Positions 45,100 through 59,639 of a DNA stretch of 64,000 nt are shown piece by piece. The stretch is taken from assembly GCA_027186245.1 (NCBI GenBank), contig CP114481.1, forward strand, positions 28,551,501 to 28,615,500, read 5' to 3'. The first letter of the stretch is position 1; each line of letters opens with the position of its first letter. The notes under the pieces are model-generated. The model saw nothing but the letters and a program-made list of their open reading frames with translations, did no database searches and was not told where the DNA came from. The stretch is from Coriaria nepalensis (Eukaryota > Streptophyta > Magnoliopsida > Cucurbitales > Coriariaceae). The position numbers were made by a program, and so were the translations under genes.

Positions 45100-46189
45100 G
45101 TAAATCATATCAACTATGAGAGTCTTATCAATCTTAGTTAAACTCTCACTATTTTATTACAATCCATATTACCTTTTTATGTTAATCAGGAAAAACGCTT
45201 TTCTCCTAGTGGGTAAAGGACCTCCACATCGAATATTAAGATAACACGTGTCCGTAGCCAATCTTAATAAACATGCAAGGTAACAAAACAAATTCACAAC
45301 TACATTTCATGTAACTCCTTTACTTGCCTCCAAAAGAACATGGTCCTACATGTCTGTAGCCAACCATATCTTCTAGTTAAGCTAAACCCAAAACGTTCAT
45401 ATGAAATAACAACTACTCAGACTAATATTCCTTATGTATCCATAGCGGAATATAGTTGGAATATTGCGGTCACATCCATCTTAGGCAGATAACAAGGGAA
45501 CTCATAGATTAATTAAACATTAACCCCTATGTGTCCATAACCGATTAAATGAATTATTAATCTTAAATTCATTGTAATGGTTGGAAGGCGCTATGTAAGA
45601 CATTCTCACATATTATCTAGAAGGGATAGTAATATATTTGTCTTATTATGATATCCTCATACATACATTATCAACATGTTTTTCAATATGATGTGAGTTC
45701 CATATCAAAACAATAATTTATGTACTACATCTAGCATACATGTATTAAATAAACAATTCATTAAACATGTATTAAATAAACAATTCATTAAACATGTATT
45801 ATATCCATCAATTTATTTCAATGTGATATATTGCTTATAATGTGTTAATCTAAATAAGCCTTGGATTTTACTAGCATTATTAACAATTAATCATACTAGT
45901 TGTATCCATGGTTTATTGATTCAAGCCAGCATGAACTCAATTATAATATTCTACAAAAACTTCAAAGAATATTTTTCAAGTCATATTAATTTTCAAGTTT
46001 GAACTCTTTCAAAATAAGAAAATTTTCATCCCAAGAACACTTTCTCAAAATAAATATTCTTATATGCTTCTAAATCGGTGCTTCTAAACATTTCAATATT
46101 TTCATTTTTTTAATGAAAAATAAACACTTTACAAAAACTTTGCATCATTTTATTTTTCAAGTTAAATCATATTTTATAAACCCAGGAAA
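45100..46189 (-). mobile_element. LTR family X, 5' part (-), truncated by the right satellite array
   Basis: Reverse complement of the first part of the X copy at 22,250-23,030 (CTACAGACATGTAGG, GGAGTTACATGAAATGTA, GGCTACGGACACGTG). In the same orientation it matches 23,705-24,180. A 27-bp tandem repeat (CATGTATTAAATAAACAATTC...) starts at 45,739, 45,766 and 45,793, at the place where the 24.1-kb copy has its 31-bp repeat. It is cut at about 46,189 by satellite. It may have been the 5' LTR of the copia pol remnant to its left; that would fit the orientation but the X family is not proven to be copia. Confidence 0.6.
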
Positions 46190-49100
46190 AATGAACACTT
46201 TCCTTCCATTGATCTTTTGCAAGTTATGCAAAAAACTTGTGTTTGAAGTGCGAAAATAGAATTCGTTCGAATTGCTTTGAAATAAGTTATTGACTTGATA
46301 TGACTCATTCCAATGATTTTAATGTTAAACTAATGCGCACTTTCCTTGCAATGGTCATTTGAAAGTTATGCATGACACTTCTGTTTGAAGTGTGAAAATA
46401 GAATTCGTTCGAGTTGCTTTGAAATAAGATATTGACTTGAAATCACTCATTGAAATGATTTTAAGGTTAAACGAATGCACACTTTTCTTGCATTGATCAC
46501 TTGCAAGTTATGCACAAAACTTGTATTTGAAGTGCGAAAATAGAATTCGTTCGAATTGCATCAGAATAAATTATTGACTTGAAATGACTCATTGAAATGA
46601 TTTTAAGGTTAAACGAATGCACTCTTTCCTTGCATTGATCATTTGCAAGTTATGCACAAAACTTGTGTTTGAAGTGCGAACGTTCGAATCGCTTCGGAAT
46701 AAATTATTGACTTCAAATAACTCATTGAAATGATTTTATGGTGAAACTAATGCACACTTATATTGCATTGATCTTTTGCAAATTATGCACAAAACTTGTT
46801 TTTGAAGTGTAAAAATAGAATTCGTTCGAATTGCTTTGAAATAAGTTATTGACTTGAAATGACTCAATGAAATGATTTTAAGGTTAAACGAATGCACACT
46901 TTCCTTGCATTGATCATTTGCAAGTTATGCACAACACTTGTATTTGAAGTGCGAAAATAGAATTCGTTCGAATTGCTTTAGGATAAATTATTGACTTGAA
47001 ATGACTCATTGAAATGATTTTAAGGTTAAACGAATGCATTCTTTCCTTGCATTGATCATTTGCAAGTTCTGCACAAAACTTGTGTTTGAAGTGCGAACGT
47101 TCGAATCGCTTCGGAATAAATTATTGACTTCAAATAACTCGTTCAAATGATTTTATGGTTAAACTAATGCACACTTTTGTTGCATTGATCTTTTGCACCT
47201 TATGCACAAAACTTGTTTTTGAAGTGCGAAAATTGAATTCGTTCGAATTGCTTTGAAATAAGTTATTGACTTGAAATGCCTCAATGAAATGATTTTAAGG
47301 TTAAACGAATGCACACTTTCCTTGTATTGATAATTTGGAAGTTATGCACAAAAGTTGTGTTTGAAGTGCGAAAATATAATTCGTTTGAATTGCTTTGAAA
47401 TAAGTTATTGACTTCAAATGACTCATTCAATTGATTTTAAGGTTAAACGAATGCAAACTCTCCTTGCATTGATCTTTTGCAAGTTATGCACTAAACTTGT
47501 GTTTGTAGTGCAAAAATACAATTCTTTCGAGTTGCTTTGAAATAACTTAGTAACTTGAAATGACTCATTGAAAAGATTTTAAGGTTAAATGAATGCAAGT
47601 TTTCCTTGCAATGATCATTTGATAGTTATGCACAAAACTTGCGTTGAAGTGCGAAAATAGAATTCGTTCGAATTGCTTTGAAATAAGTTATTGACTTGAA
47701 ATAACTTATTAAAATGATTTTAAGGTTAACAAATGCAGACTCTCCTTGCATTGATCTTTTGCACGTTATGCAATTAAGTTGTGTTTGTAGTGCAAAAATA
47801 GAATTCGTTCGAATTGCTTAGAAATAAGTTATTAACTTAAAATAACTCATTGAAATGATTTTAAGGTTAAACAAATACACACTTTCCTTCCAATGATCAC
47901 TTGAAAGTTATGCACTAAACTTGCGTTTGAATACAAAAATAGAATTCGTTCGAATTGCTTCGAAATATGTTATTGACTTAAAATGACTCATTCAAATGAT
48001 TTTAAGGTTAAACTAATGCAAACTTTCCTTGCAATGATCATTTGAAAGTTATGCACGAAACTTCTGTTTCAAGTGCGAAAATAGAATTCGTTTAAATTAC
48101 TTCGAAATATGTTATTGACTTGAAATGACTCATTCAAATGATTTTAAGGTTAAACGAATGCACACTTTCCTTGCAATGATCATTTGAAAGTTATGCACGA
48201 AACTTCTTTTTGAAGTGTAAATATAGAATTCGTTCGAATTGCTTTGAAAAATGATATTAACTTGAAATCACTCATTGAAATGATTTTAAGGTTAAACGAA
48301 TGCACACTTTCCTTGCATTACTCATTTGCAAGTTATGCACAAATCTTGTGTTGAAGTGTGAAAATAGAATTCATTCGAATTGCTTTGAAATATGTTATTG
48401 ACTTGAAATGACTAATTCAAATGATTTTAAGGTAAACTAATGCACACTTTCCTTGCATTGCTCATTTGCAACTTATGCACAAAACTTGTGCTTGTAGTGC
48501 AAAAATAGAATTAATTCGAATTGCTTTGAAATAAGTTTTTGACTTGAAATCACTCATTGAAATGATTTTAAGGTTAAACAAATGCACACTTTTTCGTACA
48601 TTGATCATTTGCATGATATGCACAAAACTTGTGTTTCAAGTGCGAAAATAGAATTCGTTCGCATTGCATTGAAATAAGTTATTGACTTAATATGACTCAT
48701 TCAAATGATTTTAAGGTTAAACTAATGCACACTTTCCTTGCAATGATCATTAGAAAGTTATGCACGAAACTTCTGCTTGATGTGCGAAAATAGAATTCGT
48801 TCGAATTACTTTGAAATAAGTTATTGACTTGAAATGCCTCAATGAAATGATTTTAAGGTTAAACGAATGCACATTTTTTTTGCATTGATCATTTGCAAGT
48901 TATGCACAAAACTTGTGTTTGAAGTGTGAAAATAGAATTTGTTCGAATTGCTTCTGAATAAATTATTGACTTGAAATGACTCAATCAAATGATTTTAAGG
49001 TTAAACGAATGCACTCTTTCCTTGCATTGATCATTCGCAAGTTCTGCACAAAACTTGTGTTTGAAGTTCGAACGTTCGGATCGCTTCAGAATAAATTATT

Positions 49101-52100
49101 GACTTGAAATGACTCTTTGAAATGATTTTATGGTTAAACTAATGCACACTTTTATTGCATTGATCTTTTGCACGTTATGCACAAAACTTGTTTTTGAAGT
49201 GCGAAAATAGAATTCGTTCGAATTGCTTTGAAATAAGTTATTGACTTGAAATGCCTCAATGAAATGATTTCAAGGTTAAGCTAAAGCACACTTTCCTTGC
49301 AATGATCATTTGAAAGTTATGCACGAACTTCTGTTTGAAGTGTGAAAATAGAATTCGTTCGAATTGCTTGGAAATAAGATATTGACTTGAAATCACTCAT
49401 TAAAATGATTTTAAGGTTAAACAAATGCATACTTTTTCGTAGATTGATCATTTGCATGATATGCACAAAACTTGTGTTTGAAGTGTGAAAATAGAATTCG
49501 TTTGAATTGCTTGGAAATCAGATATTGACTTGAAATCACTCATTGACATGATTTTAAGGTTAAACAAATGCACACTTTTTCGTAGATTGATCATATGCAT
49601 GATATGCACAAAACTTGTGTTTTCAGTGCGAAAATAGAATTTGTTCGAATTGCTTTGAAATAAGTTATTAACTTGAAATGACTCATTAAAATGATTTTAA
49701 GGTTAACAAATGCAACCTCTCCTTGCATTCATCTTTTGCAAGTTATGCACTAAAGTTGTGTTTGTAGTGCAAAAATAAAATTCGATTGAATTGCTTTGAA
49801 ATAAGTTATTAACTCGAACTGACTCATTAAAATGATTTTAAGGTTAAAGGAATGCACACTTTCCTTGCAATGATCACTTCAATGTTATGGACAAAACTTG
49901 CGTTTGAAGTGCAAAAAAAGAATTCGTTCGAATTTCTTTGAAATATGTTATTGACTTGAAATGACTCATTCAAATCATTTTAAGGTTAAACTAATGCACA
50001 CTTTCCTTGCATTGATCATTTGCGAGTCATGCGCAAAACTTGTGTTTGTAGTGCAAAAATAGGGCTCGTTTGATTTACTATGAAATAATTTATTGAATTG
50101 AAATGACTCATTGAAATGATTTTATTGTTAAACGAATGCACAGTTTCCTTGCAATGATCATTTGCAAGTTATGCACAAAACTTGTGTTTGTAGTGAAAAA
50201 ATAGAATTCATTTGACTTGCTTGGAAATAAATTACTGACTTGAAATGACTCATTGAAATGATTGTAAGGTTAAACTAATGCACACTTTCCTTGCAATGAT
50301 CATTTGCAAGTTATGCACAAAACTTGTGTTTGTAGTGCAAAAATAGAATTCGTTCGACTTGCGTTGAAATAAGTTATTGACTGGAAATGACTCATTGAAA
50401 TGATTTTAAAGTTAAACGAATGCACACTTTCCTTGCAATGATCATTTGCAAGTTATGCACAAAACTTGTGTTTGTAGTGCAAAAATAGAATTCGTTCGAA
50501 TTTCTTTGAAATATGTTATTGACTTGAAATGACTCATTCAAATCATATTAAGGTTAAACTAATGCACACTTTCCTTGCATTAATCATTTGGAAGTTATGC
50601 ACAAAACTTGTATTGAAGTGCGGAAAGAGAATTCATTCGAATTTCTTTGAAATATGTTATTGACTTGAAATGACTAATTCAAATGATTTTAAGGTAAACT
50701 AATGCACACTTTCCTTGCATTGATCTTTTGCAAGTTATGCACAAAACTTGTGTTTGAAGTGCGAAAATAGAATTTGTTCGGATTGCTTTCAAATAAGTGA
50801 TTGACTTGAAATGACTCGTTGAAATGATTTTATGGTCAAACTAATGCACAATTTTTTGTACATTGATCATTTGCATGATATGCACAAAAGTTTTGTTTGA
50901 AGTGTGAAAATAAAATTCGTTTAAATTGCTTGGAAATCAGATATTGACTTGAAATCACTCATTGACATGATTTTAAGGTTACACAGAAGCACACTTTCCT
51001 TACATTAATCATTTGCATGATATGCACAAAACTTTCGTTTGTAGTGCGAAAATAGAATTCGTTCGAATTGCTTTGAAGTAAGTTATTGACTTGAAATGAC
51101 TCATTAAAATAATTTTAACGTTAACAAATGCAACCTCTCCTTGCATTCATCTTTTGCATGTTATGCACTAAAGTTGTGTTTGTAGTGCAAAAATGGAATT
51201 CGTTCGAATTGCTTTGAAATAAGTTATTAACTCGAAATGACTCATTAAAATGATTTTAAGGTTAAACGAATGCACACTTTCCTTGCAATGATCACAAGAA
51301 AGTTATGGACAAAACTTGCGTTTGAAGTGGGAAAATAGAATTCGTTCGAATTGCTTTGAAATATGTGATTGACTTGAAATGACTCATTCAAATGATTTTA
51401 AGGTTAAACTAATGCACACTTTCCTTGCATTGATCATTTGCAAGTTATGCACAAAACTTGTGCTTGTAGTGCAAAAATAGAATTCATTCGAATTTCTTTG
51501 AAATAAGTTTTTGACTTGAAATCACTCATTGAAATGATTTTAAGGTTAAACAAATGCACACTTTTTCGTACATTGATCATTTGCATGATATGCACAAAAC
51601 TTGTGTTTTAAGTGCGAAAATAGAATTCGTTTGAATTACTTTGAAATAAGTTATTGACTTGAAATGACTCATTAAAATGATTTTAAGGTTAACAAATGCA
51701 ACGTCTCCTTGCATTCATCTTTTGCAAGTTATGCACTAAAGTTGCGTTTGTACTGCAAAAATGGAATTCGTTCGAATTGCTTTGAAATAAGTTATTAACT
51801 CGAAATGACTCATTAAAATGATTTTAAGGTTAAACGAATGCACACTTTCCTTGCAATGATCACATGAAAATTAAGGACAAAACTTGCGTTTTATGTGGGA
51901 AAATAGAATTCGTTCGAATTGCTTTGAAATATGTTCTTTACTGGAAATGACTCATTCAAATGATTTTAAGGTTGAACTAATGCACACTTTCCTTGCATTG
52001 ATCATTTGCAAGTTATGCACAAAACTTGTGCTTGTAGTGCAAAAATAGAATTCATTCGAATTTCTTTGAAATAAGTTTTTGACTTGAAATCACTCATTGA

Positions 52101-54649
52101 AATGATTTTAAGGATAAACAAATGCACACTTTTTCGTACAATGATCATTTCCATGATATGCACAAAACTTGTGTTTGTAGTGCAAAAATCGAATTCGTTC
52201 GAATTGCTTTGAAATAAGTTATTAACTCGAAATGACTCATTAAAATGATTTTAAGGTTAAACGAATGCACACTTTCCTTGCAATCATCACATGAAAGTTA
52301 TGGACAAAACTTGCATTTGAAGTGCAAAAATAGAATTCGTTCGAATTGCTTAGAAATATGTTATTGACTTGAAATGACTTATTGAAATGATTTTAAGGTT
52401 AAACTAATGCACACTTTCCTTGCATTGATCATTTGCAAGTTATGCACAAAACTTGTGCTTGTAGTGCAAAAATAGAATTCATTCGAATTTCTTTGAAATA
52501 AGTTTTTGACTTGAAATCACTCATTGAAATGATTTTAAGGTTAAAGAAATGCACACTTTTTCGTACATTCATCATTTCCATGATATGCACAAAACTTGTG
52601 TTTGTAGTGCAAAAATGGAATTCGTTCGAATTGCTTTGAAATAAGTTATTTACTCGAAATGACTCATTAAAATGATTTTAAGGTTAAACGAATGCACACT
52701 TTCCTTGCAATGATCACTTGAAAGTTATGGACAAAACTTGCGTTTGAAGTGCAGAATTCGTTCCAATTGCTTTTGAATATGTTATTGGCTTGAAATGTCT
52801 CATTCAAATCATTTTAAGGTTAAACTAATGCACACTTTCCTTGCATTGACCTTTTGAAAGTTATGCACAAAATTTGCGTTTGAAATCCAAAAATAAAATT
52901 CGTTCGAATTGCTTCGAAATATTTTATGGACTTGCAATGACTCATTCAAATGATTTTAAGGTTAAACTAATGCACGCTTTCCTTACAATGATCATTTGAA
53001 AGTTATGCACGAAACTTCTGTTTGAAGTGTGAAAATGGAATTCATTCGAATTGCTTGGAAATAAGATATTGACTTGAAATCACTCATTAAAATGATTTTA
53101 AGGTTAAACAAATGCACAATTTTTTGTACATTGATCATTTGCATGATATGCAAAAAAGTTTTGTTTGAAGTGTGAAAATAGAATTCGTTTGAATTGCTTG
53201 GAAATCAGATATTGACTTGAAATCACTCATCGACATGATTTTAAGGTTACACAGAAGCACACTTTCCTTACATTAATCATTTGCATGATATGCACAAAAC
53301 TTTCGTTTGAAGTGCGAAAATAGAATTCGTCCGAATTGCTTTGAAATAAGTTATTGACTTGAAATGACTCATTAAAATGATTTTAAGGTTAACAAATGCA
53401 ACCTCTCCTTGCATTCATCTTTTGCAAGTTACGCACTAAAGTTGTGTTTGTAGTGAAAAAATGGAATTCGTTCGAATTGCTTTGCAATAAGTTATTAACT
53501 CGAAATGACTCATTAAAACGATTTTAAGATTAAACGAATGCACACTTTCCTTGCAATGATCACATGAAAGTTATGGACAAAACTTGCGTTTGAAGTGCAA
53601 AAATAGAATTCGTTCGAATTGCTTTGAAATATGTGATTGACTTGAAATGACTCATTCAAATGATTTTAAGGTTAAACTAATGCACACTTTCGTTGGATAG
53701 ATCATTTGCAAGTGATGCACAAAACTTGTGCTTGTAGTGCAAAAATAGAATTCATTCGAATTGTTTTGAAATAAGTTTTTGACTTGAAATCACTCATTGA
53801 AATGATTTTAAGGTTAAACAAATGCACACTTTTTCGTACATTGATCATTTCCATGATATGCACAAAACTTGTGTTTGTAGTGCAAAAATGGAATTCGTTC
53901 GAATTGCTTTGAAATAAGTTATTAACTCGAAATGACTCATTAAAATGATTTTAAGGTTAAACGAATGCACACTTTCCTTGCAATGATCACATGAAAGTTA
54001 TGGACAAAACTTGCGTTTGAAGTGGGAAAATAGAATTCGTTCGAATTGCTTTGAAATATGTTATTGACTTGAAATGACTCATTCAAATGATTTTAAGGTT
54101 AAACTAATGCACACTTTCCTTGCATTGATCATTTGCAAGTTATGCACAAAACTTGTGCTTGTAGTGCAAAAATAGAATTCATTCGAATTGCTTTGAAATA
54201 AGTTTTTGACTTGAAATCACTCATTGAAATGATTTTAAGGTTAAACAAATGCACACTTTTTCGTACATTGATCATTTCCATGATATGCACAAAACTTGTG
54301 TTTGTAGTGAAAAAATGGAATTCGTTCGAATTGCTTTGAAATAAGTTATTAACTCGAAATGACTCATTAAAATAATTTTGACGTTAACAAATGAAACCTC
54401 TCCTTGCATTCATCTTTTGCAAGTTATGCACTAAGGTTGTGTTTGTAGTGCAAAAATCGAATTCGTTCGAATTGCTTTGAAATAAGTTATTAACTCGAAA
54501 TGACTCATTAAAATAATTTTAAGGTTAAACGAATGCACACTTTCCTTGCAATGATCACATGAAAGTTATGGACAAAACTTGCATTTGAAGTGCAAAAATA
54601 GAATTCGTTCGAATTGCTTTGAAATATATTATTGACTTGAATTGAATAA

Positions 54650-57600
54650 TTCAAATGATTTTAAGGTTAAACTAATGCACACTTTCCGTGCAATGATCAT
54701 TTGAAAGTTATGCACGAAACTTCTGTTTGAAGTGTGAAAATAGAATTCGTTCGAATTGCTTTGAAATATGTTATTAACTTGAAATGACTCATTCAAATGA
54801 TTTTAAGGTTAAAGTAATGCACACTTTCCTTGCATTCATCATTTGCAAGTTATGCACGAAACTTGTGTTTGAAGTGCGAAAATAGAATTCGTTCGAATTG
54901 CTTTGAAAAAAGATATTGACTTGAAATCACTCACTGAAATGATTTTCAAGTTAAACGAATGCACACATTCCTTGCATTGATTATTTGCATGATATGCACA
55001 AAACTTAGGCTTGTAGTGCAAAAATGGAATTCGTTCGAATTGCTTTGAAATAAGTTATTAACTCGAAATGACTCATTAAAATGATTTTAAGGTTAAACGA
55101 ATGCACACTTTCCATGCAATGATCACATGAAAGTTATGGACAAAACTTGCATTTGAAGTGCGAAAATAGAATTCGTTCGAATTGCTTTGAAATATGTTAT
55201 TGACTTGAAATGACTCATTCAAATGATATTAAGGTTAAACTAATGCACACTTTCCTTGCATTGATCATTTGCGAGTTATGCACAAAACTTGTGCTTGTAG
55301 TGCAAAAATAGAATTCATTCGATTTCTTTGAAATAAGTTTTTGACTTGAAATCACTCATTGAAATGATTTTAAGGATAATCAAATGCACACTTTTTCGTA
55401 CATTGATCATTTGCATGATATGCACAAAACTTGTGTTTTAAGTGTGAAAATAGAATTCGTTCGAATTGCTTTGAAATAAGTTATTGACTTGAAATGACTC
55501 ATTAAAATGATTTTAAGGTTAACAAATGCAACCTCTCCTTGCATTCATCTTTTGCAAGTTATGCACTAAGGTTGTGTTTGTAGTGCAAAAATAGAATTCG
55601 TTCGAATTGATTTGAAATAAGTTATTAACTCGAAATGACTCATTAAAATGATTTTAAGGTTAAAGTAATGCACACTTTCCTTGCAATGATCACATGAAAG
55701 TTATGGACAAAACTTGCATTTGAAGTGCGAAAATAGAATTCGTTCGAATTGCTTTGAAATATGTTATTGACTTGAAATGACTCATTCAAATGATATTAAG
55801 GTTAAACTAATACACACTTTCCTTGCATTGATCATTGGCAAGTTATGCACAAAACTTGTGCTTGTAGTGCAAAAATAGAATTCATTCGAATTTCTTTGAA
55901 ATAAGTTTTTGACTTGAAATAACTCATTGAAATGATTTTAAGGTTAAACAAATGCACACTTTTCTGTACATTGATCATTTGCATGATATGCACAAAACTT
56001 GTGTTTTAAGAGCGAAATTAGAATTCGTTCAAATTGCTTTGAAATAAGTAATTAACTCGAAATGACTCATGAAAATGATTTTAAAGTTAAGAAGTGAAAC
56101 CTCTCCTTGCATTCATCTTTTGCAAGTTCTGCACTAAGGTTGTGTTTGTAGTGCAAAAATAGAATTCGTTCGAATTGATTTGAAATAAGTTATTAACTCG
56201 AAATGACTCGTTAAAATGATTTTAAGGTTAAACTAACGCACACTTTCCTTGCAATGATCACATGAAAGTTATGGACAAAACTTGCATTTGGAGTGCGAAA
56301 ATAGAATTCGTTCGAATTGCTTTGAAATATGTTATTGACTTGAAATGACTCATTCAAATGATATTAAGGTTAAACTAATACACACTTTCCTTGCATTGAT
56401 CATTGGCAAGTTATGCACAAAACTTGTGCTTGTAGTGCAAAAATAGAATTCATTCGAATTTCTTTGAAATAAGTTGTTGACTTGAAATCACTCATTGAAA
56501 TGATTTTAAGGTTAAACAAATGCACACTTTTTCGTACATTGATCATTTGCATGATATGCACAAAACTTGTGTTTTAAGTGCGAAAATAGAATTCGTTCGA
56601 ATTGCTTTGAAATAAGTTATTGACTTGAAATGACTCATTAAAATGATTTTAAGGTTAACAAATGCAACCTCTCCTTGCATTCATCTTTTGCAAGTTATGC
56701 ACTAAAGTTCTGTTTGTAGTGCAAAAATGGAATTCGTTCGAATTGCTTTGAAATATGTTATTGACTTGAAATGACTCATTCAAGTGATTTTAAGGTTAAA
56801 CTAGTGCACACTTTCCTTGCATTGATCATTTGCAAGTTATGCACAAAACTTGTGCTTGTAGTGCAAAAATAGAATTCATTCGAATTTCTTTGAAATAAGT
56901 TTTTGACTTGAAATCACTCATTGAAATGATTTTAAGGTTAAACAAATGCACACTTTTTCGTACATTGATCATTTGCTTGATATGCACAAAACTTGTGTTT
57001 TAAGAGCGAAAATAGAATTCGTTCGAATTGTTTTGAAATAAGTTATTAACTCGAAATGACTCATGAAAATGATTTTAAAGTTAACAAATGAAACCTCTCC
57101 TTGCATTCATCTTTTGCAAGTTATGCACTAAGGTTGTGTTTGTAGTGCAAAAATAGAATTCGTTCGAATTGATTTGAAATAAGTTATTAACTCGTAATGA
57201 CTCATTAAAATGATTTTAAGGTTAAACTAATGCACACTTTCCTTGCAATGATCACATGAAAGTTATGGACAAAACTTGCATTTGAAGTGCGAAAATAGAA
57301 TTCGTTCGAATTGCTTTGAAATATGTTATTGACTTGAAATGACTCATTCAAATGATATTAAGGTTAAACTAATACACACTTTCCTTGCATTGATCATTGG
57401 CAAGTTATGCACAAAACTTGTGCTTGTAGTGCAAAAATAGAATTCATTCGAATTTCTTTGAAATAAGTTTTTGACTTGAAATCACTCATTGAAATAATTT
57501 TAAGGTTAAACAAATGTACAATTTTCGTACATTGATCATTTGCATGATATGCACAAAACTTGTGTTTTAAGAGCGAAAATAGAATTCGTTCAAATTGCTT

Positions 57601-58285
57601 TGAAATAAGTTATTAACTCGAAATGACTCATGAAAATGAGTTTAAAGTTAAGAAGTGAAACCTCTCCTTGCATTCATCTTTTGCAAGTGATGCACTAAGG
57701 TTGTGTTTGCAATGCAAAAATAGAATTCGTTCGAATTGATTTGAAATAAGTTATTAACTCGAAATGACTCATTAAAACGATTTTAAGGTTAAACCAATGC
57801 ACACTTTCCTTGCAATGATCACATGAAAGTTATGGACAAAACTTGCATTTGAAGTGCGAAAATAGAATTCGTTCGGATTGCTTTGAAATATGTTATTGAC
57901 TTGAAATGAATAATTCAAATGATTTTAAGGTTAAACTAATGCACACTTTCCTTGCAATGATCATTTGAAAGTTATGCACGAAACTTCTGCTTGAAGTGTG
58001 AAAATAGAATTCGTTCGAATTGCTTTGAAATATGTTATTGACTTGAAATGACTCATTCAAATGATTTTAAGGTTAAAGTAATGCACACTTTCCTTGCATT
58101 CATCATTTGCAAGTTATGCACGAAACTTGTGTTTGAAGTGCGAAAATAGAATTCGTTCGAATTGCTTTGAAAAAAGATATTGACTTGAAATCACTCACTG
58201 AAATGATTTTCAAGTTAAACGAATGCACACATTCCTTGCATTGATCATTTGCATGATATGCACAAAACTTGTGCATGTAGTGCAA
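54650..58285 (+). repeat. Large tandem duplication, 3,264-bp offset
   Basis: A distinctive two-monomer block (starts GAATAATTCAAATGATTTT, later TCACTCACTGAAATGATTTTC and CACACATTCCTTGCATTG) occurs at about 54,650-55,020 and again at about 57,907-58,285, 3,264 bp apart (23 monomers). What follows each copy also matches, so the unit is a multi-HOR duplication and not just a shared monomer. Confidence 0.75.
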
Positions 58286-59639
58286 AAATGGAATTCGTTC
58301 GAATTGCTATGAAATAAGTTATTAACTCGAAATGACTCATTAAAATGATTTTAAGGTTAAACGAATGCAAACTTTCCTTGCAATGATCACATGAAAGTTA
58401 AGGACAAAACTTGCATTTGAAGTGCGAAAATAGAATTCGTTCGAATTGCTTTGAAATATGTTGTTGACTTGAAATGACTCATCCAAATGATATTAAGGTT
58501 AAACTAATACACACTTTCCTTGCATTGATCATTGGCAAGTTATGCACAAAACTTGTGCTTGTAGTGCAAAAATAGAATTCATTCGAATTTCTTTGAAATA
58601 AGTTTTTGACTTGAAATCACTCATTGAAATGATTTTAAGGTTAAACAAATGCACAATTTTCGTACATTGATCATTTGCATGATATGCACAAAACTTGTGT
58701 CTTAAGAGCGAAAATAGAATTCGTTCAAATTGCTTTGAAATAAGTTATTAACTCGAAATGACTCATGAAAATGATTTTAAAGTTAAGAAGTGAAACCTCT
58801 CCTTGCATTCATCTTTTGCAAGTTCTGCACTAAGGTTGTGTTTGTAGTGCAAAAATAGAATTCGTTCGAATTGATTTGAAATAAGTTATTAACTCGAAAT
58901 GACTCATTAAAATGATTTTAAGGTTAAACTAACGCACACTTTCCTTGCAATGATCACATGAAAGTTATGGACAAAACTTGCATTTGAAGTGCGAAAATAG
59001 AATTCGTTCGAATTGCTTTGAAATATGTTATTGACTTGAAATGACTCATTGAAATGATTTTAAGGTTAAACTAATACACTTTTTCCTTGCATTGATCATT
59101 GGCAAGTTATGCACAAAACTTGTGCTTGTAGTGCAAAAATAGAATTCATTCGAATTTCTTTGAAATAAGTTTTTGACTTGAAATCACTCATTGAAATGAT
59201 TTTAAGGTTAAACAAATGCACACTTTTTTGTACATTGATCATTTGCATGATATGCACAAAACTTGTGTTTGTAGTGCAAAAATGGAGTTCGTTCGAATTG
59301 TTTTGAAATAAGTTATTAACTCGAAATGACTCATGAAAATGATTTTAAAGTTAACAAATGAAACCTCTCCTTGCATTCATCTTTTGCAAGTTATGCACTA
59401 AAGTTGTGTTTGTAGTTCAAAAATAGAATTCGTTCGAATTGATTTAAAATAAGTTATTAACTCGAAATGACTCATTAAAATGATTTTAAGGTTAAACTAA
59501 TGCACACTTTCCTTGCAATGATCACATGAAAGTTATGGACAAAACTTGCATTTGAAGTGCGAAAATAGAATTCGTTCGAATTGCTTTCAAATATGTTATT
59601 GACTTGAAATGACTCATTCAAATGATATTAAGGTTAAAC

